64,000 bases of DNA from Heliopora coerulea (GCA_030142905.1 JASJOG010000255.1:45001-109000); one strand, 5' to 3'. Counted from the first letter of the stretch, positions 1-10,790 are shown. The notes: generated by a model not told the origin, from the letters alone. Numbers and translations are program-made.

Positions 1-1899
1 TTCAGTTCATGCAGTGGAAATAAAACCCAGTCATCTAAGCCCCCATGTTGACTTCAGCACCCCAAAATCAAGTTTGTTCCTACAGCACTGTTGGTGGATG
101 TACATGGCTAGACACTTGAATATTGCAGATCATTTTAAATTTGCATACCATGACCTGTTGCTATTCTTAGCTTCACCATTGACATCCTCACAAAATACAT
201 CGCAAGCCAGGGGACCCAATTCACTGCTCGGGTAATTTTTTTTTTTTTTTTTTTTGTGGTGTTTTATTTGCAATGTTTTTAACTATATTTACTTCAAGCA
301 CTGTTTACTGTAGTGTCTGTCACTGAAAGGTTATTAGAGTTACAGACTAGTTGACCTCAAAAAGAGCATTTATTCATTCATGTCCATGATTAAAGCTCCT
401 CATGTATGGAATAGTTCAGCTAGATAAGGTAAAAAGTTCAAAAGTTGCTAATCATCATGACTGACCTGAAAGAATTCCAGTATTTCGAGCAAAGACCCTT
501 CATCAGAGAAAGAACCAAGATCAGTCTGACAGTTACCAACTTTTGAACTTTTTACCTTATTTAATACTGTCTATGCAGTATTCTACTTTTATACTTCCAC
601 TAGTTCTTATTTATAGTGTCAAAAAACACCTGCCAGTTTTGATATCCTGGTGCAAACACACCTGGTTTGATGGTAAAATGATAAACAGTTAAAAAAGTGA
701 AACAACTGAGAACCCAAGAAGTGCTCTCATGGAGCACCAACACCGTGTACCTGGTTACCAGGCCCTCATGTGGTATACATCTAAAACTGATTATGTACAA
801 GCAATACAATGCACACAAAAACATTAAGGCAGACAAGTATCAACACATTGTGACTGGCAATAGTTTACCACACTTATGGAAGTTGACCTATTTCCTAATT
901 CTCTGAGTTTATTCAGATTATTGTGCAGTTATGCATTAGCAATTATTCATTTTGCATAATACCATTAACTGGCACTCATTCAAATACCAAAATTTGTACT
1001 CGGGGGACCATCTTCTGCCATGCTACAGTTATGTTCCAATTGCTTGGGTCACATTTCATAATATTTATGGACTGCATAAAATAAAGTGCCTTTATTTGTA
1101 CTAGGTAACCCTATCAGCTTCCTAAGCTGTTCTCCTAAGAGGTCCAGTAAGGGCCACTCCTATTGGTCCAGTATTATTAAACTATCAGTCCAGTATAAAC
1201 TGTGGAGTCTATGTAACTCCATAATGGTCTTCCCACATGCCCCTGTGCGTATGCATAAGTCCACAGGGCATGCGATCAGCAACATGCATGAGAAGGTAGT
1301 AGAATTCATTATTTTATCCTTCATGTAAGAAGTAAGCATATATTAACCCATTTACAACAAGCTTAAATACCACGCAGGATTGAGATTGTGATCTAAAGTT
1401 ACCTCAGTCCCAATCACATTAATTATTGCATGTCCACTTGCTGTCTCATGACCACCAAAGTTTGACTGGATAACCAGTGAAAAATTGTCAGCAGTTATGG
1501 TAGTCAGCACTCACACACCTCATTCTTAAGAAAAGCCCTATGCATATCCACATATCCACCAAAATGTAAATATTTATACATTAAGTTGATAGGCTAATAG
1601 GGGTAAGGTTAAGGTTGGTTTTATGTACCCTATGATTTTTTGTTAAGAATAGCTCATTGTGTATATGCCTACTGTATTCACTCAAGGTTTTCCACATTCT
1701 CACCTCCCAGTGGTAGTTACACAATAAATTCTTGACCCAGTTAGGATGGCTGACAAACAGACTACAGTCATGCAGTGATATCAGCTGCCCAGGGTCAAGG
1801 CTATTCAAACAGCCTAATGCAAAAGTGCAAAATGGAGCACACAAGGCCCAACAATCCTCCTTTGCCGCTCTGCTAAACATCGCAGAAGGATAATGCTAT
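1..1899. other. No recognised gene; poly-T run and foldback
   Basis: No convincing exon is seen on either strand. If the SMCR8-like gene that starts at 2334 continues leftward its later exons should lie here or beyond the window edge, but I could not identify them. A poly-T run lies at about 238-256. Inverted arms at about 426-451 and 535-560 enclose a segment that, on the minus strand, has a hammerhead-like core of the kind found at Penelope-like element ends. A piece at about 130-172 resembles 3467-3512, so it is a dispersed repeat. Confidence 0.5.
426..560 (-). repeat. Foldback with degenerate hammerhead-like core
   Basis: The two ends are inverted copies of about 25 bp built around AAGTTCAAAAGTTG. 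On the minus strand the interior reads CTGATGA, a 13-nt segment that can form only a weak stem (GGG with CUC), then GAAA. This order matches the hammerhead core, but the flanking helices are poor. I interpret it as a decayed Penelope-like element terminus. Confidence 0.35.
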
Positions 1900-2142
1900 G
1901 CATCCATGACAAGTTAAGTAAAATCAGTGTTGGTAGTCAGAAATAAGGTTTTTCACCAAGCTGCACCAACAGTTTTCAAACAACAGCCGATATATGATAA
2001 TGCTTGTACTGATTCCAGAATTCACCGAAACTCATGTACATTTCACCAATCTTTTCAAGGTAAACTAACCATACAGAATTCATACAGCACAATGCATGTG
2101 GGAAAAGATACAATTTCGAAATCTCGTAAACAGGTTACTAAC

Positions 2143-2334
2143 CAAGGGTCTTGGTCCTTCCTGCTCGCAAAATTCTGCCACAAGGACGAAGTCTTGCATG
2201 AACATGTTCTGCCATGGGTTCCTCGCACTTTCATCGCTCAGTTGCAAATGGTCAGGTAAGTCCGACTGTTCTGCCTCGTATTTCTGTTCATACATCGCGG
2301 CCACATAAGCTACGTACTCGTACACCGTTGACAT
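2143..2334 (-). CDS. SMCR8: SMCR8-like first coding exon (DENN/longin N-terminus), copy 1
   Basis: SMCR8 is the DENN-family partner of C9orf72 in a complex that regulates autophagy and membrane traffic. This 64-codon minus-strand exon starts at the ATG at 2334. It contains ARNPWQNMFMQDF followed by VLVAEFCEQEGPRPL, which matches the SMCR8 N-terminus as I know it (NPW, then DF..SEF/EF.EQ.GP.PL). It ends on TTG followed by a donor reading GTTAGT, in phase 0. Only this exon is recognised; later exons would lie to the left. The upstream side faces the FLASH-like gene about 260 bp away, in divergent orientation. Folliculin shares a weaker version of this motif and is the main alternative. Confidence 0.65.
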
Positions 2335-2597
2335 TTTAACACATTTACGGTACGATTACGAAGTGCATCCTTAGAGCTGCCACAAGAGCAACCCAGGACC
2401 AATATTACATTAAACATTAATAGTTCATGGGTAGTTTGTACACAAAGCACCTGACCTGTCTTTGCACGAGGTGTAAACTTACGCTTTGCTCATTAGAATG
2501 GCCGGAACTGACTTTTTGGGATAAATATGGACGTGTGGGAATAACTGGGTATTATTTGACGCGAAGTTCGGCGCAGAATCGGGCAGTTGACATTAAT
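2335..2597. promoter_or_regulatory. Probable bidirectional promoter between SMCR8-like and FLASH-like genes
   Basis: This short spacer separates the minus-strand SMCR8-like ATG (2334) from the proposed plus-strand FLASH-like ATG (2598). It holds GC-richer, CpG-containing sequence (for example GACGCGAAGTTCGGCGCAG) in AT-rich surroundings, and it is conserved in unit 2. An ORF from 2427 runs through it, but its codon changes between copies are mostly non-synonymous, so I treat it as 5' UTR or promoter. Confidence 0.4.
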
Positions 2598-5363
2598 ATG
2601 TTTGTTATTGTAAAGCGCAATGGTGAGGGGAGTTGATTTTGATCGTTAAACATCGATCTATGGGTGAGTCATTCCGTTTTATTTTTCGCATCACCAATTT
2701 ATTTTATTGGGATTGTTTGTACGTAGCGCATTAGTACCGTTACTAGCTCGCCAAGTTAACGGATTGAGGAAATATGCTGTTCTAAAGATATCCGATGACA
2801 TCACATTAAAATGAAACAGCTTACCTGTATTGTAAATGGGATCGTGGCTAGAAGGTGTACCTGAGAAGGAGGATTTGGATTAGCATTAGCATCATGGTTA
2901 AGATAGGTTAGGATTAGGGTTAGGTTTGGGGTTAGTTCTAGCCCTAGCCCCAGTCCCAGCCCTCTCCCTTACCCAAAACCCTACCTCTAACCTTAACCCA
3001 GATCCCAATCCTAATCCTCCTTCTCAGGTATATATACCGTCTAGCCACGACCCTGAGGATAGCGTGTCCTGCAGACGACTAAAATTACGTTGATATCACT
3101 GTGAATGCTTTGAAGAATTTTCTTTTTTTACATTGATATTTCTGTAGATCAAAGCAATTACCCTGCCATGCCTGTAGACCCACTCAAAAGACTTAACTGT
3201 TGTAGTATACAGACTAAAAGCTAAGTATAGCAACTGGTCATGCTATGCAGATTTAATATCATCCATGCATACTGACAGAATCATTCTATGCAAATATAAA
3301 ATTGTGTAAAATATATTTAGATATCAAGAAAAACATATCCACAACATAATTTTGTCACAATTTCTAGTCATGCTTAGCATTACCACTACCTTGGTCATTA
3401 ATTGTTGCTATTTTATATAGTAACCATTGCATGGGTGAATATATATGGCTTGATATCAAAAATCATTGATCATTTTAAATTTGCATCACATCGCTTGTTG
3501 CTATGCTTAGGTGATGTTAAATTTATATGACATAACTGGTTGCTATGTTTCTGTTAACACACTGTTTCTGTTTACAGTGGCAAAGCTAACATTGCCACTG
3601 TAAACAGAAACAGTGTGTTAATGTTCCAAGCGTTTCACAGCCTGTTTGTTAGCATAAAGCCAAGCATCAATTCGTGCCCAGTATATAACTTGAATGACAT
3701 CTAGCTTTGTCACTGCTTCATGTCAAAATGTTCCCTTTTAGCAGGTGCAACTGAGACAGATGGTGAAATTACTGATTTGGACCTGTATGGAGACCTAGTG
3801 GTTAATGTGAGTGAACAACTGTCTTATGACGAGGTACAGTGCTCAAGGTTTGATTTACCTGAAAATTCAAGTGGTTAGTTTTTTGTTAGAAACCTTGGCT
3901 AGTCCACAAATCAACAACAGCTACAATAACTTTTCCAGAAGGAGATGGGATGCAAACTCATATGCAAGCAGCTGTTTTGAATTGTAGCTGTTCTACATAA
4001 TTGTACACTATAAATCATGGGATTTAAAGTATTTATTTAAAAATGATTTTATTAATTATATAAAGGTAGATGAACGATCTTCAAGCTCAATACTCAGAAA
4101 ATGATTTCTGAGCCCCAGACAGGGATCGAACCCACAACCTTCAGATGACCGGTTAGACGCTCTAACCATTGAGCTACCGAGACTCAGAAATCATTTTCTC
4201 AGTATCGAGCTTGAAGATCGTTCATCTACCTTAATACATCCAAGCTCTCACGTTTCTTAAACATTAATTATATAATTAATTAATTTTACAGTTATTTTAA
4301 AATGCTTATCAGAGAAACAAAGACCAATTGAAACTGTAATCCAGTATCAATCACTTAATTACAATATCATTTCAATGAATTGGAAAGGTAAAAAATATTG
4401 GTTTAAAGGCCCATTTACATTTTGTTAGCAGTTTATAAATTATGCCCCACAACTACTGCTTAACTTCCTGTTCCTTAAACAAAATTATCATTAGGAAGCC
4501 ATTATGTGCAAATGTTCTTTCTTTTTGTTTTTTGTTTAAATGCTACAGGTGAAAGCACTATGTGAAAAGCATGAGTCAACAGTCGAGGAACTCGAAAAAG
4601 AGGTGATGAACATAATCCATTGACCAATGAACACAAACTCAACACAAGTGGTGTTGTTTGAAAGTAGAATTATGTGGACTGTTGTCGGGCCAACGAGGAA
4701 GACTTCAGGACGACATTGGGAAATCTGGAGTAATTTGCTGTAGGCTTGATGTTAGAGATGGTCAAACTCTCAGGCTCTCACACGTGGTGGAGCTATGGTT
4801 ACTTATTGCGACGGTTCGAAATAATGTTGGCGTGTGTACTGCCCATATCTGCAGTCGGCATTCCTAAGTTAAATAGGAAGTATAGTATTCCACTGCGTGA
4901 TGTCGGTAAATTACAAGTGAGCATACTTCTCAAACTGAATTCTAAAGAGCGTCTTCACAGACTTCGACCGGAATCAGACCCGTAACCTTTTGATTGCTAG
5001 TGAGATACCGTGCAATATTGTTCATCATTGTTATCCCTACCATCCCGTTCTAAAATTCAGGCCTTCTCACCTTGGAATACATGTTGTCCCATGGCTGTCA
5101 GTTAATGTCACGTATCGTAACAATGCATCAAGTGACGGGACAAAATGTACATCTGATCGGATCTTTTTTTTAATCTTTAGAATAAACGCCTTAAAGAACA
5201 AAACGATATCTTGAAGAAAAACATTTCGTCGTTGTACTTGACTGCACAGAACGAGATCATGCGAAAAGATGCGGAAATTAAGAGATTACAAGATCTTGAA
5301 GTCAGGAGCAGAAAGTACGGACAACGGAGGAAAAATACTAAAGAAAATGAAACCACAACATAA
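2598..5363 (+). CDS. CASP8AP2-like: Short FLASH/CASP8AP2-like protein, copy 1 (4 exons)
   Basis: Proposed exons are 2598-2622, 3745-3833, 4549-4602 and 5181-5363, giving 116 residues with consistent phases (1, 0, 0). Exon 2 encodes TDLDLYGDL, carrying the LDLY motif. Exon 4 encodes LKKNISSLYLTAQNEIMRKD followed by AEIKRL, a coiled coil very like the FLASH N-terminus (LKKNIS..TA..EI.RKDEEI). In known FLASH proteins this coiled coil binds LSM11 of the U7 snRNP, and LDLY helps recruit the histone pre-mRNA cleavage complex. The long C-terminal part of vertebrate FLASH is absent; the protein ends in a basic tail (RSRKYGQRRKN). The first exon is the least certain, being chosen by phase and a GTGAGG donor. 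Introns hold foldbacks and a SINE. A candidate AATAAA lies at 5781. Confidence 0.6.
2841..3051. repeat. Foldback with interstitial telomere-like repeats
   Basis: The ends are inverted copies: CCTGAGAAGGAGGATT near 2860 faces AATCCTCCTTCTCAGG near 3012, and GTGGCTAGA faces TCTAGCCAC. Between them are variants of TTAGGG and TTAGGTT on one side and CCCTAA-like variants on the other, so the element can fold back on itself. It lies in intron 1 of the FLASH-like gene and is present in unit 2 at about 33830-34041. Confidence 0.6.
3551..3622. repeat. Near-perfect hairpin in FLASH-like intron 1
   Basis: Arms of about 29 bp (TAACACACTGTTTCTG onward) are separated by a short AGCTAACA loop. In unit 2 the hairpin occurs twice, near 34542-34612 and 34829-34903, around a local duplication. 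Confidence 0.6.
3697..3707. other. Empty insertion site for the unit 2 hairpin element
   Basis: ACATCTAGCTT occurs once here. In unit 2 it flanks both ends of a 210-bp hairpin element (34986-35195). This copy shows the pre-insertion state. Confidence 0.7.
4064..4262 (-). mobile_element. tRNA-derived SINE-like foldback with 13-bp target duplication
   Basis: The 199-bp insertion is flanked by ATTAATTATATAA at 4051-4063 and 4263-4275. The same 13 bases occur once, uninterrupted, in unit 2 (35550-35562), which proves insertion after duplication. The insert has inverted arms of about 50 bp (4064-4112 and 4183-4231) around a minus-strand tRNA-like sequence at 4112-4183, with acceptor stem, D-arm GCTC/GAGC and a T-arm with GGTTCGATCCC-like bases. 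A unique tail of about 30 bp follows the right arm. The long target duplication suggests LINE-mediated insertion. Confidence 0.75.
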
Positions 5364-6341
5364 AATATGGCTGACCACTAGTATCTCAACGAAAGATCGT
5401 TGGAGAAGCCTGAACTGAATCGAGGCGAAGCTTAACGTGATTTTATCGGGTTTCATAGATACCGTAGACGTGGCGATCTGATCGACGCCGCACAATTTAA
5501 TAGCTTTTGCCTATTTTAATTGGTTTACAAAAATTCTCCAGACAAACATTCGGTGGTCACGTTTGTACTGAAATACAATGATAGTTGCCTAGTAAAGTTC
5601 TTTTGTGAAAGTTCAACCAACATGGCTAGGTCACAGTTACGCGAACTGTTTGTAACCTTCCCATGGCACACTGAGAAGGTCTGTGGTGGAGGCAGTCCAT
5701 GGCGTAACGTGCAGGCCATGGGGAAATATAAGATAAATGTTTCTGTGGTGATTACGTTTGTTAAATCATTATTTTCGAGCAATAAAGTTTTCTTAAACAA
5801 CCTCTCGTCATTAAATGATTTGATCACTGACAACTGACAAGTGAGACCAAATCTAGACTCAATGTGGCTTTCATGACTATAAAGGGCAACACGAATGCTA
5901 TGTCGAATTCTCCAAAGTTGCTCTCTATCAACAACCAACAGCAACGGCATATTACTTTTTTCTTCAGTTTGAAGCTGAAAATCTGAGTAACCAATCAGCC
6001 TTTTTTCTTTAATTTCCGAAAGACCGACAACATGAACTGAATTTGTATTTCAACTAGCTAGTTCTCCCCAGCACTGTTCACTGGAGTGAGTTAAAATTTT
6101 CCGACAAATTCTATTTCAGAATCATCCTCACAAATACCTGAATAGAAATTTTTTTAATGACAATCTGACGCTTGCCGAAGTCAACTGAAAAACGTTGGCA
6201 ATTCTACAGACCTAAATCACGTCATCTACTGGATGTTTTCTTACCAGAAAGTTCAATCCAGGTCATGTTTAAACGAAGGATAAAGGTAAGAGCCCTACTC
6301 AAAATGGTTAAATGCAAATCCAAGAAGACAATCTTAATTAT

Positions 6342-7309
6342 GTTTTTAATATGCACGCTCTCAAACTGTTCTCTCAGAAAAACTTTCTGAGTCCCTGACG
6401 GGAATCGAACCCGTAACCTTCTGATCACCGGTGAGACGCTATAACCATTGAGTTACAAAGACTCAGATGGTGAGCGAAGGTTAAATTTGTGTACTGGTTC
6501 GTATAGATGGTTGACACATGTACTGTCAGTCTGCTAGTCTCGGTATGTCGTCTATTTTTATGTTAATCAATGATGTGTTTGTGGTAGCTTGGTAATTATG
6601 TTACTTGTTTGTGGTAGCTTGGTAATTATGATCTCAATACGCAGGCTCTCAAGCTGTTCTCTCAGAAAAACTTTCTAAGTCACTGACGAGAATCGAACCA
6701 GTAACCTTCTGATCGCCGGTGAGACGCTCTATACTCATTGAGCTACAAAGATCTTGCACGATGGTGAGCGAAGGTTAAATTTGTGTACTGGTTCGTATAG
6801 ATGGTAGACATATTACTGCTTGTCTGAAAGTCTCGATAATGTCGTCTATTTTTATATTAATCAATGATGTGTTTGTGGTAGCTTGGTAAGTATGTTCACA
6901 ATAGGCACGCTCTCAAGCTGTTCTCTCAGAAAAACTTTCTGAGTCCCTGACGAGAATCGAACCAGTAACCTTCTGATCGCCGGTAAGACGCTCTAACTGA
7001 GCTACAAAGACTCAGATGGTGAGCGAAGGTTAAATTTGTGTACTGGTTCGTATAGATGGTAGAACAGACGACATATCGAGACTAGCAGACCGGCAGTACA
7101 TATGTCTACCATCTTTACTAACCAGTACACAAACTTAACCTTCGATCACCATCTGAGTCTTTATAGCTCAATGGTTAGAGCGTCTCACCGGCGATCAGAA
7201 GGTTACGGGTTCGATTCCCGTCAAGGACTCAGAAAGTTTTTCTGAGAGAACAGCTTGAGAGCGTGCCTATTGTGAACATACTTACCAAGCTACCACAAAC
7301 ACATCATTA
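6342..7309. mobile_element. Composite of tandem and inverted tRNA-SINE units
   Basis: Three units in minus orientation carry tRNA-like sequences at 6390-6463, 6678-6753 and 6942-7012. A fourth in plus orientation lies at 7156-7229. The tRNA-like parts share flanks: CTCAAGCTGTTCTCTCAGAA on one side and a segment ending GTGTACTGGTTCGTATAGAT on the other. The last unit is an inverted copy of the third, giving arms of about 200 bp. The block is flanked by 11-bp near-identical ATCTTAATTAT (6331-6341) and ATCTCAATTAT (7310-7320). Unit 2 lacks the block at the corresponding place near 37615. Confidence 0.65.
7156..7229 (+). tRNA. tRNA-like SINE head, probably not a functional tRNA gene
   Basis: A 7-bp acceptor pair (AGTCTTT with AAGGACT), D-arm AGCTC/GAGC and T-arm ACGGG/CCCGT are present. 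The anticodon arm TCTCA/TCAGA has one C-C mismatch. With loop CCGGCGA the anticodon would be GGC (Ala). Its repeated occurrence inside SINE flanks argues for a pseudo-tRNA. Confidence 0.4.
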
Positions 7310-7714
7310 ATCTCAATTATATTTAAATAAATGTACCAACGTTTTGTTGCAACGTGCAAGATCTTCAGAGTATAACATTACTAAGTTATCAATGTCAATA
7401 TATAAGTCTACTTACATGCGAAAACGATTAATTAATTAAAGCCCAACCAATAAGACCACATTGTTTGTAATTAGATATTTAGCTTACTTTGACTTCTGTA
7501 AATAGTTCACTAAAAATGTTGTGAGAATAGCGACGAAATATTGGATGGAATAAACTATTACATTTCCTTTACCAGTGTTTCATGGCTTTTCTCCAAGTAA
7601 TATGCTGGGCTTTGATTTTTATACTACGCATCCGTTTTCGGCCTGGTGAATCACCAGGGGACGTGCCGTTTGTGAGCCATTATTAAGTGCCTCTACGTAC
7701 GATTTGCGTAATTA

Positions 7715-7870
7715 TCATATCGGAAGGGATAAGGATGCCAAATTCTCATCTTCGTCTTCAAGGTCCACAAAATCAAACCCTCCCACAAACACGAAGTTAA
7801 AGAAGCCATGTTTAACTTTTAAACCATATGTCATCCAGGTAAGAACAGTCTCTTCTAGTTGTAGACGAGT
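7715..7870 (-). other. Conserved minus-strand open segment of unknown function
   Basis: On the minus strand this reads LQLEETVLTWMTYGLKVKHG, then an aromatic stretch, then DLEDEDENLASLS and two stops. The same segment is open at 50121-50290 in unit 3 and, with more changes, near 38040-38190 in unit 2. An AG acceptor-like site precedes the conserved part. It may be a terminal exon of a minus-strand gene or a remnant of one. I do not recognise the family. Confidence 0.3.
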
Positions 7871-8094
7871 AATCAGACGAATCCAGTGGTGTTTCATGTA
7901 TTGATCTCTAGTGTTCTACGCTCATTTCGACGAATTCTGTTGACATAAAATTGGAGGGAGCCCATTATTTGTTTCCCATCTAGTTATCTTGGGTAGCAAT
8001 GCAACGTTTCAGTATCTAACTTGTTGTTTTGGGAAGAAAACACAAAAGGTTTGAGAGTCATTTGAGTTGTTTTACACAGTTACTTTGTTTTAAA

Positions 8095-9478
8095 TTGTCC
8101 AAGCTCACGGAAAAAGTTGTTGCGCTGCAGTTGATTGATTATATCACTGAGAATCATCTTGATGAGACTTTTCAATCTGCGTATAAACTATTGCATCGCA
8201 CTAAAACTGCTCTTGTAAGAGTGAACAATGACATTCTCGTTGCTTTAGACAAATAAGACAATCATCAATCTGTTATACTGCTACTTTTAGATTTATCGGC
8301 TTCTTTCGACACTGTAGATCATATCTTGCTTGATAGGCTAGCTTTTCGCTTCGGTGTAAGTGGTTCGGCCCTCTCCTGGTTTAGATCATATCTTAGTAAT
8401 AGACTTCAGTTTGTTAATATCAAAGGGGAGAGGTCTTCATGCCGACCATTATCTTGTGGGGCACCCCAGGGCTCTGTTTTGGGCCCTATATTGTATCTAC
8501 TATACACATCTCCAGCTGGGGATATTGTGCGGAGGTATGATATGGGTTTCCACTTTTATGCTGATGATTCCCAGTTATACCTGTCTTTTGACTCCCGGAG
8601 TGGCGTAGCGCAAACATCAGCGGTTGCTCAAATTCAAGCCTGTGCTAGTGATATCGATAACTGGATGAAGGTAAATAAGCTTAAGCTTAATAGCGATAAG
8701 TCTGAACTTCTTGTGATTAGTTCTAGATACCGTCCTCGTCCTTTTGTCAACTCTATTAACATTAATGATTTCTGTGTTCAGCCCTCTGTTTCTGCAAGGA
8801 ACTTAGGTATGGTTATCGATAATTGTTTAAGTTTAGAATAGCATGTCAGCTCTATATGTAAGTCAGCTTTTTTTCACATCAGGAGAATTGCAAAAATTAG
8901 GGAGTATTTGTCAGAAGAATCAACGGCAGTTCTTGTGCATGCTTTTGTTACGTGCAGGCTCGATTATGGGAATGCGTTTTTATACGGTCTGCCTGATTTC
9001 CTCATCCAAAGGCTACAAGCGGTGCAGAATTGCGCTGCTCGTTTAGTCAAGCGCTGTCCTAAATATGCACATGCTTCACCGTTACTTATGGAACTCCACT
9101 GGCTGCCGGTCAAGCAACGAATTATTTTTAAGCTTTTGTTATTAGTTTTTAAGTCTTTGAATAATTTAGCACCTCTTCACATTAATGAATTATTATATCG
9201 TTACAATCCAATTCGTAATCTTAGATCTGCAAACCAATGCCTTCTTGTCATCCCTAGGTCTAATCAAAGGACTTATGATGACAGAGCATTTTCTGTGGCA
9301 GCTCCAAAGTTATGGAATGCTCTGTCTATCATTCTTAGGCAAAGTCGTACACTCTCTTTTTAAGAGGAACGTAAAGACTCATCTTTTTAGACAAGCTTTT
9401 TTGTAATTTAATTAATTTTATTGAAGTATTGTAAGGCGCCATAGGGCAGTTAGTGTATATGGCGCTATATAAATGTAA
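8095..9478 (+). mobile_element. 5'-truncated L2/CR1-like LINE (reverse transcriptase remnant)
   Basis: The translation contains LLLDLSASFDTVDH, GAPQGSVLGPILY and FYADDSQLYL, the standard reverse-transcriptase order with the YADD catalytic motif. It ends with a C-terminal segment (LHWLPVKQRI, APKLWNALS, FKRNVKTHLF) typical of L2/CR1 elements. In-frame stops near 8254 and 8839 kill it. The 3' end is a short AAATGTAAT-like terminus. Units 2 and 3 read straight across the site (TTTTAAATGTAATCTC near 38480 and 50585), so it is a unit 1-specific insertion. Confidence 0.85.
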
Positions 9479-9484
9479 TATTTG

Positions 9485-9560
9485 TCGAAGGAACTTGAAC
9501 GTTTTTTGTGAGACTGTGAAGCGAGTCTTGAATGTTTTGAACGTGTTGTGAGCTACACAG
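9485..9560 (-). other. Conserved minus-strand segment, possible exon
   Basis: On the minus strand a pyrimidine-rich tract ends in TGTGTAG and is followed by an open segment SQHVQNIQDSLHSL then TKNVQVPS. It is open and similar in unit 2 (about 38480-38560) and unit 3 (about 50600-50690). It could belong with the 7715-7870 segment in one minus-strand gene. No family is recognised. Confidence 0.25.
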
Positions 9561-9659
9561 GAATAACACAAGAATATCAGATAGGAAGAAACCGAATTCT
9601 AAACTACACAAACACACCCCTTCCGGAGTTTCAAATGCATAAGAGATTCGCATTAAAAA

Positions 9660-9838
9660 TACATACATACATACGAACTTTATTTAATCACGGAAATCTC
9701 ACTCATTATAACAAAAATGCTCTTCCGGAGAGCCTAAGAAACTAAGTTTAAAAAGTAAAATTTACACATTTTGACTTAATATTTTTTTCTTAAAAACATT
9801 TATATTAGGACTAGCCTTAAGGTCCTCAGGGAGCGAAT
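9660..9838 (-). mobile_element. LINE 3' fragment with TATG tail
   Basis: This stretch is absent from units 2 and 3, which read directly from GATTAAAAATAC(A) to CAGTTCAACG. On the minus strand it encodes WNSLPEDLKASPNINVFKKK, a typical LINE reverse-transcriptase C-terminus. It ends in AATAAAGTTCG followed by repeated TATG. It is a severely 5'-truncated copy. Confidence 0.65.
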
Positions 9839-10249
9839 TCCAGTTCAACGAAGCATTAAGGTAATATAACATAAACTTATGCTCAATTCGAGGTTTCAAA
9901 AACCATGTCTTTGGACGCTGGCTACGATTGGTAGTTTGGATTATCATTAGCTGCGAGAATCAAACGGAAAGTTTTATCCCAACTCAAAGCCTTTGGAAAA
10001 GTCTATGTGATGATTACCGTTATCTTAAATATCGCTTTCTAAGCCTCGTTTAGTGAGCAAACAAAGTCTCATCACAACTCAGATCTCACGCAAAGGTAAA
10101 ACGCCGACCTAGTTTGATACCATTAATGACAAAGTGGTGTTATAAATCCATTAACAATTGTTTGACCACTAAGATTCAGAGCAAGCCATACTGATAGAAT
10201 TTTGAAACATTAGTGGACTATATTCTCCACCATTGACTCGCACAACAGT

Positions 10250-10790
10250 CGTGCGGCCAGGAATTTTAAAGTGAAGAGGCAGAAGTAATTTGAGACAAAT
10301 GTACCGACAAGACATTCTTAATGTACCGACAGATGTAATTTAGCTAGAATCAACAAAGGCGCGCGTTTCCACGACGGTAACAGTAAAACTGTCAACAAAA
10401 TCCAACAAAGGAATGAACAATTTTTACATAGCCATTCTAGGTGACATTAAGTTTGTAAACGATTAATTAAACGGTAATGTGCAGTACATCACGTGAGTCA
10501 TGACATGTACTAACATATGCCCTTTTAGTTCAGTCGTCACAGCCACCATTTCATGAGGACTGACTGGATCTGTCGGTACCGAAGAACCACATAATTTTTG
10601 TCGGTAGTAACAGAATTCCTCGTATTGTTAGGTATTCATACTCTTAAATTTAAAAATTCAAACTTACTGACTTTTCATCCTGGTATTACAAACTCAAAGT
10701 AACTTTTTCAATGGACGTACCAACAGACCCGGACTGGTTGAAAAGTAGGGGAGAAATTACCTCCCTGCCCCTTCCCTGGCTACTTTACTG
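10250..10790. repeat. Old element with CGTAGCCAGG / CCTGGCTACG ends, copy 1
   Basis: In all three units a segment of similar length starts near GTAGCCAGGAA and ends near CCCTGGCTAC: here, about 39030-39565, and 51188-52790 (enlarged by a nested element). The ends are short imperfect inverted repeats. Its presence in all copies dates it before the duplications. No coding capacity is seen. Confidence 0.4.

Noticed and set aside
2427..2636. ORF between SMCR8-like and FLASH-like genes as coding exon
   Set aside because: All amino-acid differences between the two copies come from non-synonymous changes. I keep only the last eight codons as a possible first exon.
2890..3010. True chromosome end
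   Set aside because: The telomere-like repeats are short, degenerate, inverted on themselves and internal, and they are copied in unit 2.
4112..4183. Functional tRNA gene
   Set aside because: It sits within inverted SINE-like arms, has anticodon-stem mismatches and belongs to a repeated family.
5525..5950. 141-codon minus-strand ORF, partly open also at 36865-37236
   Set aside because: It overlaps the probable 3' UTR of the FLASH-like gene, has no recognised motif, and most changes between copies are non-synonymous. Its length alone does not support a gene.
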